Assembly: GCA_016946835.1 (NCBI GenBank)
Contig: JACVTC010000052.1
Span: forward strand, 420,001-455,000
From: Neocallimastix lanati (nom. inval.)
Lineage: Eukaryota > Neocallimastigomycota > Neocallimastigomycetes > Neocallimastigales > Neocallimastigaceae
DNA length: 35,000 nt
Reading direction: 5' to 3'
How positions within the stretch are numbered: position 1 is the stretch's first letter; each line of letters opens with the position of its first letter. Of this stretch, positions 11,602-24,700 are shown in pieces. Below the pieces are notes generated by a model. That model saw only the letters and a list, made by a program, of their open reading frames with translations, made no database searches and was not told the DNA's origin. The position numbers and the translations under genes were made by a program.

Positions 11602-13552
11602 GTTATTATAATATTAGGCTTTATTTGACGATATATCATATTCTAAAGGTTCTTCTGTTATTAGAATGATTGAATCATGGTTAAATAACATTAATTCTAA
11701 ACAAATTCGACGTAGTGCAACAACTTATTCAAGTAATTATTTCTTTAATAGAATTCATAAATATTTAGATTTATACAAATACAGTAATGCTGAAACAAAA
11801 CAATTATGGGATGCCTTAGAATCCTATGACCGAGATGGAAAACCATTAATGAATGTTTCAGAAACTATGGGTACTTTTATTAATCAAGCGGGTTATCCAA
11901 TTGTTATGATGAAAGAAAACAAAGAAAAAAATAGTGTTGTTTTATCTCAAGAACGTTACTTTGCTAATCATATTGAATTAATGAACAGTGATAAACCAGC
12001 TGATAATAGTACTTGGATTATTCCTTACTCTTATTTGGTTTACTCCAATGCTACTGGAAAACCAGAAATTATTGAAAATAAATCCATTACTTTGAAGGAA
12101 GAAACTTCCATACCTTTACCAAGAATTTTACGAAAGAGAGATAGTAATGTTAAAGATAATTCTGATGCTAAATTATTTGTTAAAGGTAATCCTGATCAAA
12201 CTGGTTTCTATAAGGTTCAATATGATGATGAATCTATTCAAATTGCTTGTGAATGGTTAAAATCTGATTTATATTTCATGTCTGCAATTGATAGAGCTGG
12301 TTTCCTTTCCGATATTTCTTCACAATTATTCAATGGTCGTACTGAAAATCCTGAAACTATTCTTGACTGCCTCACCTTTTTAAGAAATGAAAAAAGTAAT
12401 GTGGTATGGCAAAGTGCAATTGATGTCTTAAAACAATTAATAAAGAATTATGATATTAAAGCTTCCTATGGTAATGTTAAAAAGTATATTATTTCCTTAA
12501 TTCAAAATATTGCTAATGATATTGGATGGGAAGAAAAAGAAAATAATGGTAACGATAAGAATAAAGGTGATGATAATGACAAAGATAAGGATAAGGATAA
12601 AAATGGTGATAAGGATAATGATAATGATGAAGGAGATAAAATTGAAGATGGTGATGGTGATGGTGATGGTGACAAAATTGAAGATGGTAATGAGGAATAT
12701 CAAAGTAGAAAAAAAATTAATGTTGCTACTAATGGTAAGAATAAGAAGGGAGATAAAATGCAATATAAAAATGAACTTAGAGAAGAAAATCTAAAGAGAA
12801 AGAGAGATAATGACGATTCCTCCAAGGAAGATAATACTATTCACAACCGTTCCCAATTACGTGCCTCTATTTTAGGTTTAGCTTGTATTGTTGGTGAACA
12901 AAAAATCAAGTCTGAAGCATTATCATACTTTGAACAAATTAAAAATGGTACATTCACTAAAAACTTTGATGAAGATATTTTAAGTGTTATCTATTCTACC
13001 GGTATTCGTTATGGTAATGAAAATGAATTTAATTTTATTTTTGAAGAATATAAGAAAGAAACTTCCGTTCAACGTAAGGATATGTTAAAGGATTCTCTTG
13101 CTGCTGTCACTGTTCCATTCCTTCAAGAAAAATTATTTGAACTTTCTATTTCTGAAGAAATTAGAGAACAAGATACCAACTTTTTATTAATGAAATTAAT
13201 AAGGAATGTTGGTTCTAGTGCAGCTCGTCAATGCTGGATTTTTGTTAAGGAACATTGGGATTCTTACTTTATTGATCGTTTCCCGACTGGTACTGCTGGT
13301 TTCTCTAGACTTTTAGGTACCATAGCTGAATACCTTAATAATAATGAATTCTTTGATGATATTGTAGGATGGATTGAAGGTACCAATGATCCTAAAAGAG
13401 TAGTTCCTTCTAACTCAAAAGCTCTCGTTAAACGTGGAGTTGAATTTGGTAGAGCCAATAGTTACTGGACAAAACATGAAAAGTATGGTGAAGTGGTTTC
13501 TAAATGGTTAAAAGAAAATTTCGAAAATAAAAAACTTATTGAATCTAATTAA
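8368..13552 (+). CDS. M1 family zinc aminopeptidase, type II membrane protein
   Basis: Eight exons join in frame: 8368-8916, 9491-9780, 10103-10301, 10556-10716, 10875-10927, 11129-11140, 11269-11411 and 11618-13552, giving 1113 residues. An acidic cytosolic N-terminus precedes one membrane segment (about residues 64-84), then the M1 fold. Seen directly: GAMEN (355-359, N-terminal peptide binding); HELAH (391-395) with Glu414 in WLNEGFA, the HEXXH-X18-E zinc site; and [15 protein letters not shown] with the catalytic-type Tyr477. The predicted role is removal of N-terminal residues from peptides on the luminal or outer side of a membrane. The C-terminal helical (ERAP1-C-like) domain carries an inserted Asp/Asn/Lys/Gly-rich segment of about 100 residues (about 775-873). 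Exon 6 is only 12 bases (EFME plus split codons). Exon 1 starts with ATG in an A-rich context with no in-frame ATG just upstream. The family call is very secure; substrate and exact compartment are not known. Confidence 0.95.
11529..11601. repeat. (TTA)n microsatellite in aminopeptidase intron 7
   Basis: A pure trinucleotide run of about 70 bases lies just upstream of the acceptor ATATTAG at 11617 and may serve as an extended pyrimidine-rich tract. Confidence 0.9.
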
Positions 13553-13642
13553 ATTTATATATTTAAAAAAAAAATAAAAAAAAAAAAAAATAAAAAATAA
13601 AAAATGTTAATAATAATAATAATATAAAAGAATAAAGAAACT

Positions 13643-13673
<31 letters not shown>

Positions 13674-14084
13674 TTAAAGATAAAAAATAAAAATAGTATT
13701 TAGTAAAATAAGTATATAGTTATAATATGAAATGCTTATAACCATAAAATAAGAACAAAAATTTATTAGCTTTTTTTTTTTTCTTTTTTTTTTTTTTATA
13801 AAAAAAAAAAATTACTAAAAGTCACTTAAAACAACAATAATAATAATATTAATAATAATGAAATCATATTTATTTTATTTAATATATACTTTATCTTAAA
13901 TTTTGTATAATATTATTTATTATTAAATAAATAAAAATAATAAAATAAAAAATAATATAAAATAATAATTAATGTATACAACTATTAAAATAACATTTCA
14001 ATATAATCTTTGTATAATATATATATATAGTTTTAATGAGTTTTTTATGAATTTAAAATTTTTTATTAACTTTTTTTTTATTGA

Positions 14085-14086
<2 letters not shown>

Positions 14087-14152
<66 letters not shown>

Positions 14153-14270
14153 TTTATTATTTTTATTTTTATTATTATTTTTATTTTTATTATCATTTTT
14201 ATTTTTATTTTTATTATTATTTTTATTATTATTATTATTTTTATTTTTATTATTACTTTTACACTTTAAT
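14087..14270. repeat. (TTA)n grading into (TTTTTA/TTA)n repeat
   Basis: A pure trinucleotide run to about 14152 becomes a mixed TTTTTATTA pattern up to about 14270. It makes long Tyr/Phe- or Ile/Phe-only open frames on the plus strand that are not genes. Confidence 0.85.
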
Positions 14271-14527
14271 ATATTAAATATTTATTTTTATTAAAGTTAC
14301 TTCAAAATATATATATTGTTTATTTAACACTATATTATATATAATTAAGATTTTTTTTTTTTCTTATTATTTATATAGAACTTATGTTTTTTCATTAAAA
14401 ATATTTTATGATAAAATAGGAAAGCATATCAGTAAAGTCAATTATTGCAGATAATTGTTTGATAATTTTAAGTGTATAATACAATTAAAAAAAAAAAAAA
14501 AAATTGATAATAATGAAAATTTATAAA

Positions 14528-14570
14528 TATATATAGTTTGTAATATATTGAATATTACAAACTATATATA
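14528..14570. repeat. Perfect 19-bp inverted repeat (hairpin) with 5-base loop
   Basis: The left arm TATATATAGTTTGTAATAT (14528-14546), the loop ATTGA and an exactly complementary right arm (14552-14570) form the hairpin. A further 5 bp can pair beyond a two-base bulge (ATAAA with TTTAT). No poly(T) follows immediately, so it is not an obvious terminator. It could be a cruciform or a small foldback element. Confidence 0.85.
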
Positions 14571-14870
14571 GATTTATTTAAATATGAATCGAAACACAAA
14601 TTATAAGCCATTATTAAATTTGTTATCCATAAAAAAAAAGGTTATGGTGTTAATAATGTTACACCATCAGAAAATCATTTGAAAATAAATTAAAACAAAA
14701 TTCTAATTCATAGTTATCCTTTGTTACCTTTCAGCGTCAACAAATTGTAGAGTTCATAGTAAATAAAAAAAAAAAGTTGATATATTTATATATATAAAAT
14801 CATGAACGAAATATCAATGAACATTTTAAAGAGAAAAAGAATATAAAAACGATAATGAAAATCATAAAAC

Positions 14871-14991
14871 ATAAGAAGATAATACTTCTGATTTATTTAG
14901 TGACTTAAAGAGCGTTAAATCTTTGACAGAAAGAAATAATAAACTTTCAGATAATACTAAAAAGCCTTTATCACTATATTCCAATAATTGA
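14871..14991 (+). pseudogene. Possible coding relic, unrecognised
   Basis: About 40 codons are open to a TGA at 14989-14991, reading ...SDLFSDLKSVKSLTERNN... and SDNTKKPLSLYSNN. The balanced amino-acid mix is unlike the surrounding simple sequence. A stop (TAA) precedes it and no acceptor-linked upstream exon was found. Nearby 14580-14765 also has richer composition but broken frames. It could be a decayed gene or element, or a last exon of something I cannot assemble. Confidence 0.25.
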
Positions 14992-15025
14992 ATATAATAT
15001 ACATTTATATGTTAATATTTAATAT

Positions 15026-15294
15026 TTAGTATTTATTTATTATTTATTATTTATAATTTATTATTTATTATTTATTATTTGTTATTTATTATTTATTATT
15101 TATTATTTATTATTTATTATTTATTATTTATTATTTATTATTTATTATTTATTATTTGTTATTTATTATTTATTATTTATTATTTGTTATTTATTATTTA
15201 TTATTTATTATTTGTTATTTATTATTTATTATTTATTATTCATTATTATTTATTATTTATTATTTATTATTTATTATTATTTATTATTTATTAA
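15026..15294. repeat. TTATTTA heptamer satellite array
   Basis: Tandem TTATTTA units with occasional TTGTTAT variants, the same repeat family as at 3550-3827. It creates a false Leu/Tyr/Ile-rich open frame. Confidence 0.85.
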
Positions 15295-15528
15295 GCTTAT
15301 TTAATTTTGATTAAAATAAATTAAATATGAATCTTACAACAAACAATGAAAATTAATGTATGAATTTACTACATTATGTAATTTCCATAATACATTATAG
15401 TTATTTAATTGAAAAAAAAAAAAAAATATATAAAATAACATTTTTTTTTTAATTTTTTTATTTTATTTTTTTTTTTTTTTTTATAATTTTTATCTTTTGC
15501 TCTTCTATTTAATAAAAAGTCTTATTAG

Positions 15529-15575
<47 letters not shown>

Positions 15576-16235
15576 GAAGAAAAAAAAGAAGAAGAAGAAG
15601 GATAAATAAATTCAATAATTTTGAAAAAAATGATTTTTGGCTGTTTTTTTTTTAATATATTTTTTAAATAATTTAATTTAATTATATATATTTTATTTAT
15701 TTTAAAAAATAAAATAAACAATAATTTATAATTTATGATTTTTATTTAATTTAAATTCACATTTAATAAAAGAAAAAAGTTATTTTTTTCCCAATAAATT
15801 TATTCAATATATTATTTTATTTTCTATCTATTAATATATGTCTAATTCACAATAAAATAAATAAATAAATAAATAAATAAAAAGAAAGAATTAAAAGTAA
15901 AAAGCTTAAACATTTATTATTAGCTTGATTTAATTATTTAATAAATAAATATACCTTTGGATTTGATTAAAACAAAGATAAAGTAATTAATATTAAATTT
16001 AAAAGATTCTTATTAATATAAATTATATGATTTTACCTATCATAATTATAATCTGTATTTTTTTTCCTAATTATATATAACTAACAAATATAAATATTTT
16101 ATATATATATATTTTAATTTTATAATTTTTAATTTTATTTTTATATACTATATATAACTTTTACAACTTTTATTATAATTAATTTTTAATAATATATAAT
16201 ATATATATATAATATTTATTATCATTTATTATCGT

Positions 16236-16275
<40 letters not shown>

Positions 16276-16368
16276 GTAACTATCGAATTTTTTTAAAAAA
16301 TTATTCAAAGTATATAAACTTTTATATCTGTTTAAATAAATAACATATGTTGGATTAACGTAATGCAG

Positions 16369-18668
16369 GAATCTCTTATCAATATTCGTGCCTTTCAATT
16401 ATAAGTGTCTAATGAAATAAAAAAAATATATATATATATTAAAAATAAAAAACAAAAACAAAAACAAAAACAAATAAATAAAATAAAATAAACTGCAAAC
16501 AATATAACGATACTAATTGGACAAATTATTATTATTATTATTATTATTCTATATATCATTTCAATTCATTACAAGGCATCAAAGAATTTCATTAGAAGTT
16601 GATTTCTCAATTAAATCAATATTTGTTAGTAGAATTTGAATGGATTTAATATATTTTATTTTACACAATTATGATTATAATTATAAAAACTTTAAAAAAA
16701 TAAAATAAAAAAAAAGTCGTTATGATAAAAAATAATAATATATTAATATTTTTAATTGTTATAAAATAATAATTAAAAAAAAAAAAAAATTAGGGTTATG
16801 CTGAATTAATTATACAACCTCTTATACCAGATTTAAAAAAGATTCGTTTAAATTGTAGACAATTAAGTAGGTTTTTTTTTTTTTTTTTTATAATGATGAA
16901 TCAATTTTGAAATTTAAATCGAGAAGTTAAAAATATATATTTAAAATATATAAATAATTTTTATAATTATTAAAAAAAAAATAAAAATCAGCAATACGGA
17001 AAATAACTGTTAATAAAATACAAGCACAATATAATTTATCGGATCCAGTGAAAAATATTTTACCCACAAATAAAAATGTAAATTATCATTATGAATTTAA
17101 ACAAGAATTTATAAATTTTCTTCAAGAAGCAGATGATGGAGAATTGGTTATTAATATACCAGAAGAAATTGAAATAAAGAAAGTAATATTTTATTAAATT
17201 TTATTTTTTTATTTTAATAATACTTAATTAACTCAAGATTTTGATGAGTTAGAAATAATCATTATTCAATATTAATTTTATTGAAATTATTAATTTCCAT
17301 CAAATAAAATCAGGTTATATCAAAAAATAAAGAATCAACAATAGAAAATGATAAAAATAAAGAAAAAGAAAAAGAAAACCAACCCAATGGAGGTAAATAA
17401 TTATTATGATTGTTATTTATATAATAAATCTATTATAAATATTGACAAATTGTAATAATTATATTAAATGAATTGAATATATATATACACATTTTTATTA
17501 TATTAAATTTAAATGTATAATCAATAGCTAATAATATAAATACACCAGAAGTAGAACAAGAAAAGTATTATCCCATTATAGTTAGAATTGAATATGAATT
17601 AGTTGATCCAGATTCTGGTGTCTATTTTAATATGCCAGATCCTGAAGCCGCACCATACGTAAGCAATAATATATTATATTATAGAAATTACGATGAATTT
17701 AGTATTATTTTGTATTTGAATATATCAATTTATATGAAATATTATTGGAATTAAAAAAAAAAAATTATAATACCCTTATTTATTTTTTATTTATTTATAA
17801 ATTTTTAATTGAAATAAATTAATAAACCAATTAAATTTAATAATTAAAGAGATATCCTCATATGTACACATACAATCAGTGTGGTTTTGCAAGATTATGG
17901 ATGCCTTGCATAGATAAATTTCAAGAACGTTGTACCTGGGAAATGGAATATATTGTAGCAAAAACGGTAAGACCTCAAATGTTGGATAATAATTCATATT
18001 TAGATGATGATGAAGATGATGAAGCGGAACTTACAGTAGTTAGTAGTGGCGAATTAGTAGAGCAAATTATACATCCATTAGATTCTTCCAAAAAAATATT
18101 TTATTATACATTAAATGTTCCTTCAGCAGCACCAAATATTTATTTCACTGTTGGACCCTATAAGATGAGAAAGCTTATTGGTTGGCAAAGTATGGGTAAA
18201 TCATCCAATATTGCAAATTCTAATAATTCAAATAATAATTCATCAAATAAAAATAAAACCAATGATTCAAATACAAAAAACTCCGAAAAATCAACAAAAG
18301 ATAATTCAGAGGAAAAGAAAGAAGATAAAGACGAAAATGAAATATTATCAAATAGTATATCAGGAATTGGAGGTGGTTATATATTTTATTTACCAGGACG
18401 TAAAGAAGAAGCTGAATATACCACAAATTTCATTCAACAAGCTTTTTCATTTTATGTTCAATATATTGGAACTCCATATCCTTATTTATCTTTTAAACTT
18501 GTTTGCATAGAAAATCCTATCAATCCTTTAATTGTTGGAACCACAATTGGTTTTATGAGGTATAAATATATATATATATAAAATAATAATTAATAAGTAT
18601 TTTTTTTTCATTATAATATAAAATAAAATAAAGAAAAATATATTAGTTGATGTTTATTATTAAATATT

Positions 18669-18717
<49 letters not shown>

Positions 18718-21661
18718 TTCTAATAATATTTAAAATCTACAACAATACACACAATGACAATAATAACTATAATAAATTTATATAATAATTATTATTTTTA
18801 TTTTAAATAATATATATTTATATGTATTAAACCAATAAACAATAAACAGTACACTTTATTTAGTAACAAATGATATTATTGATCAAACTTATGAAACAAG
18901 AAAAAATATATCAAGATCATTAATTATGCAATGGTATGGTTCATATATTGTTCAAAAAACATGGGCAGATACATGGCTTATACATGGTATATCACATTAT
19001 ATTGCAGGATTATTTTTGAAAAGACATTTTGGAAATAATGAATATAGATATCGTTTAAGAAAAGTAAAAAATTTAATCATAATTATTCTTAAATAATATA
19101 TAAGCAAATATATAAATATATTAGTTTATTTCAAATATTTTTTTATTTTAATATATTAATTTTATTATTAACATTAATAATATTATAATATTTGTATAAA
19201 TTTATTATATATAAATTTTATTTTTATTAATATTATATAATTTCACTTTTTTTTTTTTATTACTTTTTTTTTTTTTTTTTTTTTTTTCATTATTTTCATT
19301 ATTATATTAATTATTTAATTATTTAATATTTTGAAAACTAATCAAAATAAAATAAACAATAACAACTCTAGGATATAGATTATTTAGTAAAATTAGATGT
19401 AAATCAACCACCACTAAACCCACTTGTAATTGCAACAGATGATAATCAATTTCCTAAGCTTGATCCATTAATTTTATTACATTATTCTCCTGATAATGAT
19501 TACTTATCATCAAGAAGTGAATTTTTATCATTAAAATCACCATTAGTTTTGTATATGCTAAATAAACGTCTTGGAAAAGGTATTTTACAAAAAGTTATCA
19601 CTAAAATAACAAATTCATTTGAACAAGGTGAAATACCATTTGGTCTTAGTACACACCATTTTTTAAAAGTATGTAGAAAATTAAGTAAAGATATTGATTT
19701 AAAAGAATTTGCTGATCAATGGATTTATGGAACAGGTATTCCAAAGTTTTATTTCACCCATCATTTTAATAGAAAAAGAATGACAGTGGAATTTAAATTT
19801 AGACAGGAATCAACGAGTAATTGGGGTAAAAAAATAAAATTTACAGGTCCTTTAACTATTCGTGTACATGAACCAAGCGGTGTGTTTGATACCGAAGTTC
19901 AAGTTTCCGAAGTTCAACAGAATTTTGATGTACAATATCACACTAAATATAAACGTATTAGAAGTACAAAATCAAAAAAGAAAAAAAAATCAAAGAAAAA
20001 TATGGAAGAAGATGAATTAGAAGATGATGAAGAAACAGATGAAAGTGAAGAAGTAAATTGGGGTGAAGGAACTGATAGATCTCCAGTGGAATGGATAAGA
20101 ATGGATCCTGATACTGAATGGCTCACATTAATTATTTTAGAGCAAACACATTTTATGTGGGGTAATCAACTTCAAAAAGATAAGGATGTTATAGCACAGC
20201 ATCATGCAATTTCCGAATTAAAATATCATAATATACCAGAAGAAGCTGTTTCAGCTGTAGTTTTAACATTAGAAAAAGCTATGCTTGATTGCTCAAATTA
20301 CTATAAAATTAGAATGGAAGCCTCAAAGACAATCGTATATTGTTCAGCAGTACAGGGTATTGAAAAATTAATGAAAGCGTATAAAGAACAATTTTGCTAT
20401 CCATATCATGAAAGTACTCATGCATTTATACCGTATTCCAATGATTTTTCAAACTTAAGTGAATATTTTGTTCAAAAATCAATACCAGCAGGAATGATAG
20501 GTGCAAGAGATGAACATGATTTAGCATTTTATGAGGTTAGAAGATTTATATTAGATCTTTTAAAGAATAATGATAATACTGATAATCAATATTCAGATTG
20601 TTATCTTATTGCATCATTAATTACTTCAATTGGATTGGCTTTTGTTCCAACTAAAAAAACTGTAGCTAAACAAAAAATAACAATCGAAACTAATGAAGTT
20701 AAAAATCAAGTAGATGATGAAGGTGATTTAGTTTTAGAAGAATTTGAATTTAATGGAAGTGACGATGAAAATCAAGATGTAGTTACCAAAAATAAATTAC
20801 AAAATATTTCCGGAAATGAGGCAGAAAAAGAAAATTTAATTTTTAAGGAAGCATTAGAAGAAATTGAAAGATATAGAATAAGAGATATGATTATGCCTTC
20901 CTATCACAATGTTGTCACAGTAAAATGTTTAGAAACTTATCATTTATGGATGATGGCTGAATTAATACCTATTAACTATAAAATATTTTTACCTTATACA
21001 AGATATGGAACTTGTTTATTCATTAGAATAGTAGCAATTGATGCAATTATTATATTAAATGGTTTATTTATTGATTCTATTTGTAAATATATATTTTATT
21101 TATTACGTGATGATCCATCACCGTATTTCAGATTCCATATTATAAAATCATTGGTTGCCTATATATCACTTTTAGGAGGAATAACGGATAGTGATGTGGA
21201 AAAGAAATCTCAAATCCTTGAAAATTCATCAACTCTAATTAATCAGAAAACAAAAAATAGTCAAAATGAACTTTTAAAAAAATATAGAATAGAATTTGCT
21301 GAAAATAAATTTGTTAGAGAAATGATTTGGGACTTATTAAAGTAAATTTTTAAAATTAAATTTATATTAAAAAAAAGTGTTTATATTAATGTGAAACTAT
21401 TTTATTTTATGGCTATTATAATTAATCATATTTCTATTTACTAATTTATTTATTTATTTATATATTAATTAATTAATTATTTTATTTATATCATATCATT
21501 AAAGTAATAATCCAGTTAAAGATCATCGAATAAGAATGAAATTACTAGACTTATGTGAAGTATTATATATTCCAATTATTCCAGAAGAACCACCTGTTTC
21601 ACAAAAGGGTTCTCTTATGAAACTGAAGATTAGAATGTCATCAACCGCAACATCAGATGTA

Positions 21662-21710
<49 letters not shown>

Positions 21711-24700
21711 TAATAATAATTGTATTAATGAATTTCAAAAAAATTTTTTTTTTTTTTTTATTATTTTATTTTATATATTTAAATTAATAATTTAAAAATT
21801 TTTTTTTTTCTTATTTTCATATATTTATTTATTTATTAAGATCAATAATGAACCTATTAAGACGATTACAATTAATAGCAATATGATTAGAGAAAGAGAT
21901 AAAGAAAAGGAAAGAGAGAAAGAAAGAGAAAAGGAAAAAGAAAAGGGAAGAATAAAAGGAATTGAAAGAAATAGAAGTAGAGGAAGAAGTATAGATAGAG
22001 GAAGAAGTATGGATAGAGAAGTGAGTATAGATCGGGAAAGAAGTATTGATCGGGAAAGAAGCGTTGATAGAGGAAGAAGTAGAATTAGAGAAAGAAGTAT
22101 AGACAGAGGAAGAAGTAAAATTAGAGAGAGAAGTACTGATAGGGAAAGAAGTAGAATTAGGGAGAGAAGTACTGATCGGGAAAGAAGTAAAATTAGAGAA
22201 AGAAGTAAAGAAAGAAGTAATAAAGATGAAAATAAAAAGATAAATATAATAAAAATTGAAAAGACACCAAATACAATAAAGGTTAAAGAATTAAAAGAAG
22301 AAAAAATAAATAAATCTGAAAAGGGTTCTAAAGATGAACAGAAAATTAAGCCAATTAATTTTATTATTAAAGGTAAGGATGACAAAGTTATACTTAAAAG
22401 TAAGGATGAAAAAATTATATTGAAAAGTAAAGAAGAAAAGAAAGATAAAAGGGAAAAATTAGATAAAAAGGAAAGAAAAAGTACATCCACAAAATTAGAT
22501 TATTTAGAAAAAAAGGAAATTGTTAGAGATAATGCAAAATTTATGGAACTTGGTGAATATATCATTGATGGTCTTAAAAATAGTAGTTATTCATTACCAT
22601 TTTTATTACCAGTAGAAAATATACCGTATTATCATGATATTATTAAATGTCCAATGGATGTAAGTACTGCGGAGAAAAAGTTAAAAGCTGGACAATATAA
22701 TAATAAAATTGAAGAATTAATTAGAGATGTACGTCAAATTTTCCAAAATTGTTATATATTTAATCAAGACGGAAGTGCAATCTCGGAACAATGTAAAAAT
22801 TTTGAATTAAATTTTGAAAATAAAATTATACCAGAACTTCGAAAAAAAGCAAGATATTTAAGTTTTCCATTGCAAAATAATTTAAATGATATTCAACCAT
22901 TGTACAAACGCCAAGATTTAAAAAATCAATCTATTATACCACCAGCATCTACATCAACCACCACTGTAAAGGATTCTATTAAAATTAATTTAACTTCAAA
23001 AAATTCAACATCTCAACCATCCAAAATTACCTCAAAATTAGAAAGAAAACTTTCGGTTAGAACAAAAAATCAAAACAATGTTTCCATTGTCAATAATACA
23101 AATTCTTCTTCACCAGAACGTACTCATAAAACTAACGAAAAATCAACTTCTATTGTTTTACCAACAACTAATTTAACTAATGAAAATGCTCCACCCAAAC
23201 CTGTTAATAATTATAAAAATGAAATGAAAATGTGTAAAAGAGTTCTTGGAAAATTATTGAAAAATCCAAATTCAAGTCAATTTAAGGAACCAGTAGATCC
23301 AGTCAAATTTAATATCCCAACTTATTTTACAATTATTAAAAACCCAATGGATCTCGGTACTATAAAAACAAAACTTGAGAATAAAGAATATAAAGATAAA
23401 TGCGAATTTGAATGTGATGTTCGTTTAGTCTTTTCTAATTGTTTATTATTTAACCCACCTGGTACTCCTGTTAATGATTTTGGTATTGAATTAGAAAAAT
23501 TTTTCAATAATGAATGGAAGGAAATGAACGGTGATTTATTCATGGGAAAAGAAGAACTTAAATTTTGTAATAGAATTATAACAAAATTACAAAAACATAA
23601 ATCTGCGTCACAATTCCTATTTCCAGTGGATAAAAATATTTATCCTCAATATTATGAAATTATTCGGAAACCGATGGATTTAAGTCGATTAAAATCAAGA
23701 TTAAATATTGGAAAATATAAAGTCTTATCCAAATTTGAAAGTGATGTTCGATTAATCTTTAGAAATTGTTATATTTTTAATGATCCAAGTTCTTTTCTAT
23801 CCCAACAAGCTCATATTTTAGAATGTTACTTTAATAAGGAATGGGCTAATGATTTAGAGAAGTTTAAATTATCTAAACTTTCTGAAACAACATCATCATC
23901 TTTAAATATTAATAATGAAAATTCTATTGAAAATAGTAACGTCATGGATAATTCTAAAATAAAAAATTCCTCAAAAAAATTAAAAACAAATGACTATGTA
24001 AATAATGAAGTTTCTATAAAAGCAAGAACTAGCATGTCTCCTGAACCTATGGAACATTCTAAAACTATAATTTATCTTAAAAATAATACCAATGCAAATA
24101 CTCTAACTAATGGATTAACAAAGAATGAAAAAGGTAAAGATTATCAAGAAGATGATTTTAATTCAGTAAAATCTAAAAGAAGTTCTCTTTATTCGTCTGA
24201 AAAAGAAAGAAATACAGTAAAGGAAAGAATACATAAAGTTAAAAATGAAGTGAATGATAGTAATTCAAATGTTTCGGAAAAAAATAAATCAAATTTAGAA
24301 AATAAAATTAAATTAAATAATACTCGTTCAATATCGGATTTAACTGAAGTTTCAGCGAAAAGAATGAAGAAAGATAATAGTAGTAATCAAGAAAATCCAA
24401 AAGAAAATAGATCGTTCAGTGAATCTAAAGAACAAAGTAATACATTTGTAAAATCTGAGGAATATAATAAATGCGAATTTATTTTACGAAGAATGAAAAA
24501 GCATAAATATGGTGGACCATTCTTAGAGCCTGTTGATCCGGTTGCTTTAAATATACCAACTTATTTCACAATTATTAAGCATCCAATGGATATAAGTACT
24601 ATTGAAAATAATTTAACTCATGGTAAATATACAAGTATTATAGGTTTTTATAAAGATGTAGATTTAATGTTTAGAAATTGTTTTAAGTTTAATCTTCCTG

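Larger units (their letters stand above)
13553..16368. other. Intergenic region rich in simple repeats
   Basis: Just after the aminopeptidase stop come A-rich runs and poly(A)/poly(T) tracts (about 13570-13810), likely the 3' untranslated and cleavage region. Then follow (TTA)n/TTTTTA repeats (14087-14270), a perfect hairpin (14528-14570), a possible coding relic (14871-14991), a heptamer array (15026-15294), poly(A) near 15530-15563 and poly(T) near 16239-16273. The missing first exon of the TAF2 gene must lie in the last part; I could not place it. Confidence 0.6.

Noticed and set aside
12497-12794. Two open frames overlapping the aminopeptidase insertion
   Set aside because: They arise from the Asp/Asn/Lys-rich repeat read in other frames.
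14081-14277. Long Tyr/Ile/Phe-only open frames
   Set aside because: Translation of a (TTA)n/(TTTTTA)n repeat; no gene.
16365-16404. ATG at 16363-16365 region (ATGCAGGAATCT...) as the TAF2 start
   Set aside because: That frame runs into TAA before any usable donor. The alternative frame entered through the TGCAG acceptor at 16368 gives NLLSIFVPFNY joined to KHQRISLEVDF, which fits TAF2.
21825-22490. Minus-strand 221-codon Leu/Ser-rich open frame
   Set aside because: It is the antisense of the Arg/Ser-Asp repeat region, and the plus frame continues for 1,555 codons with real domains.
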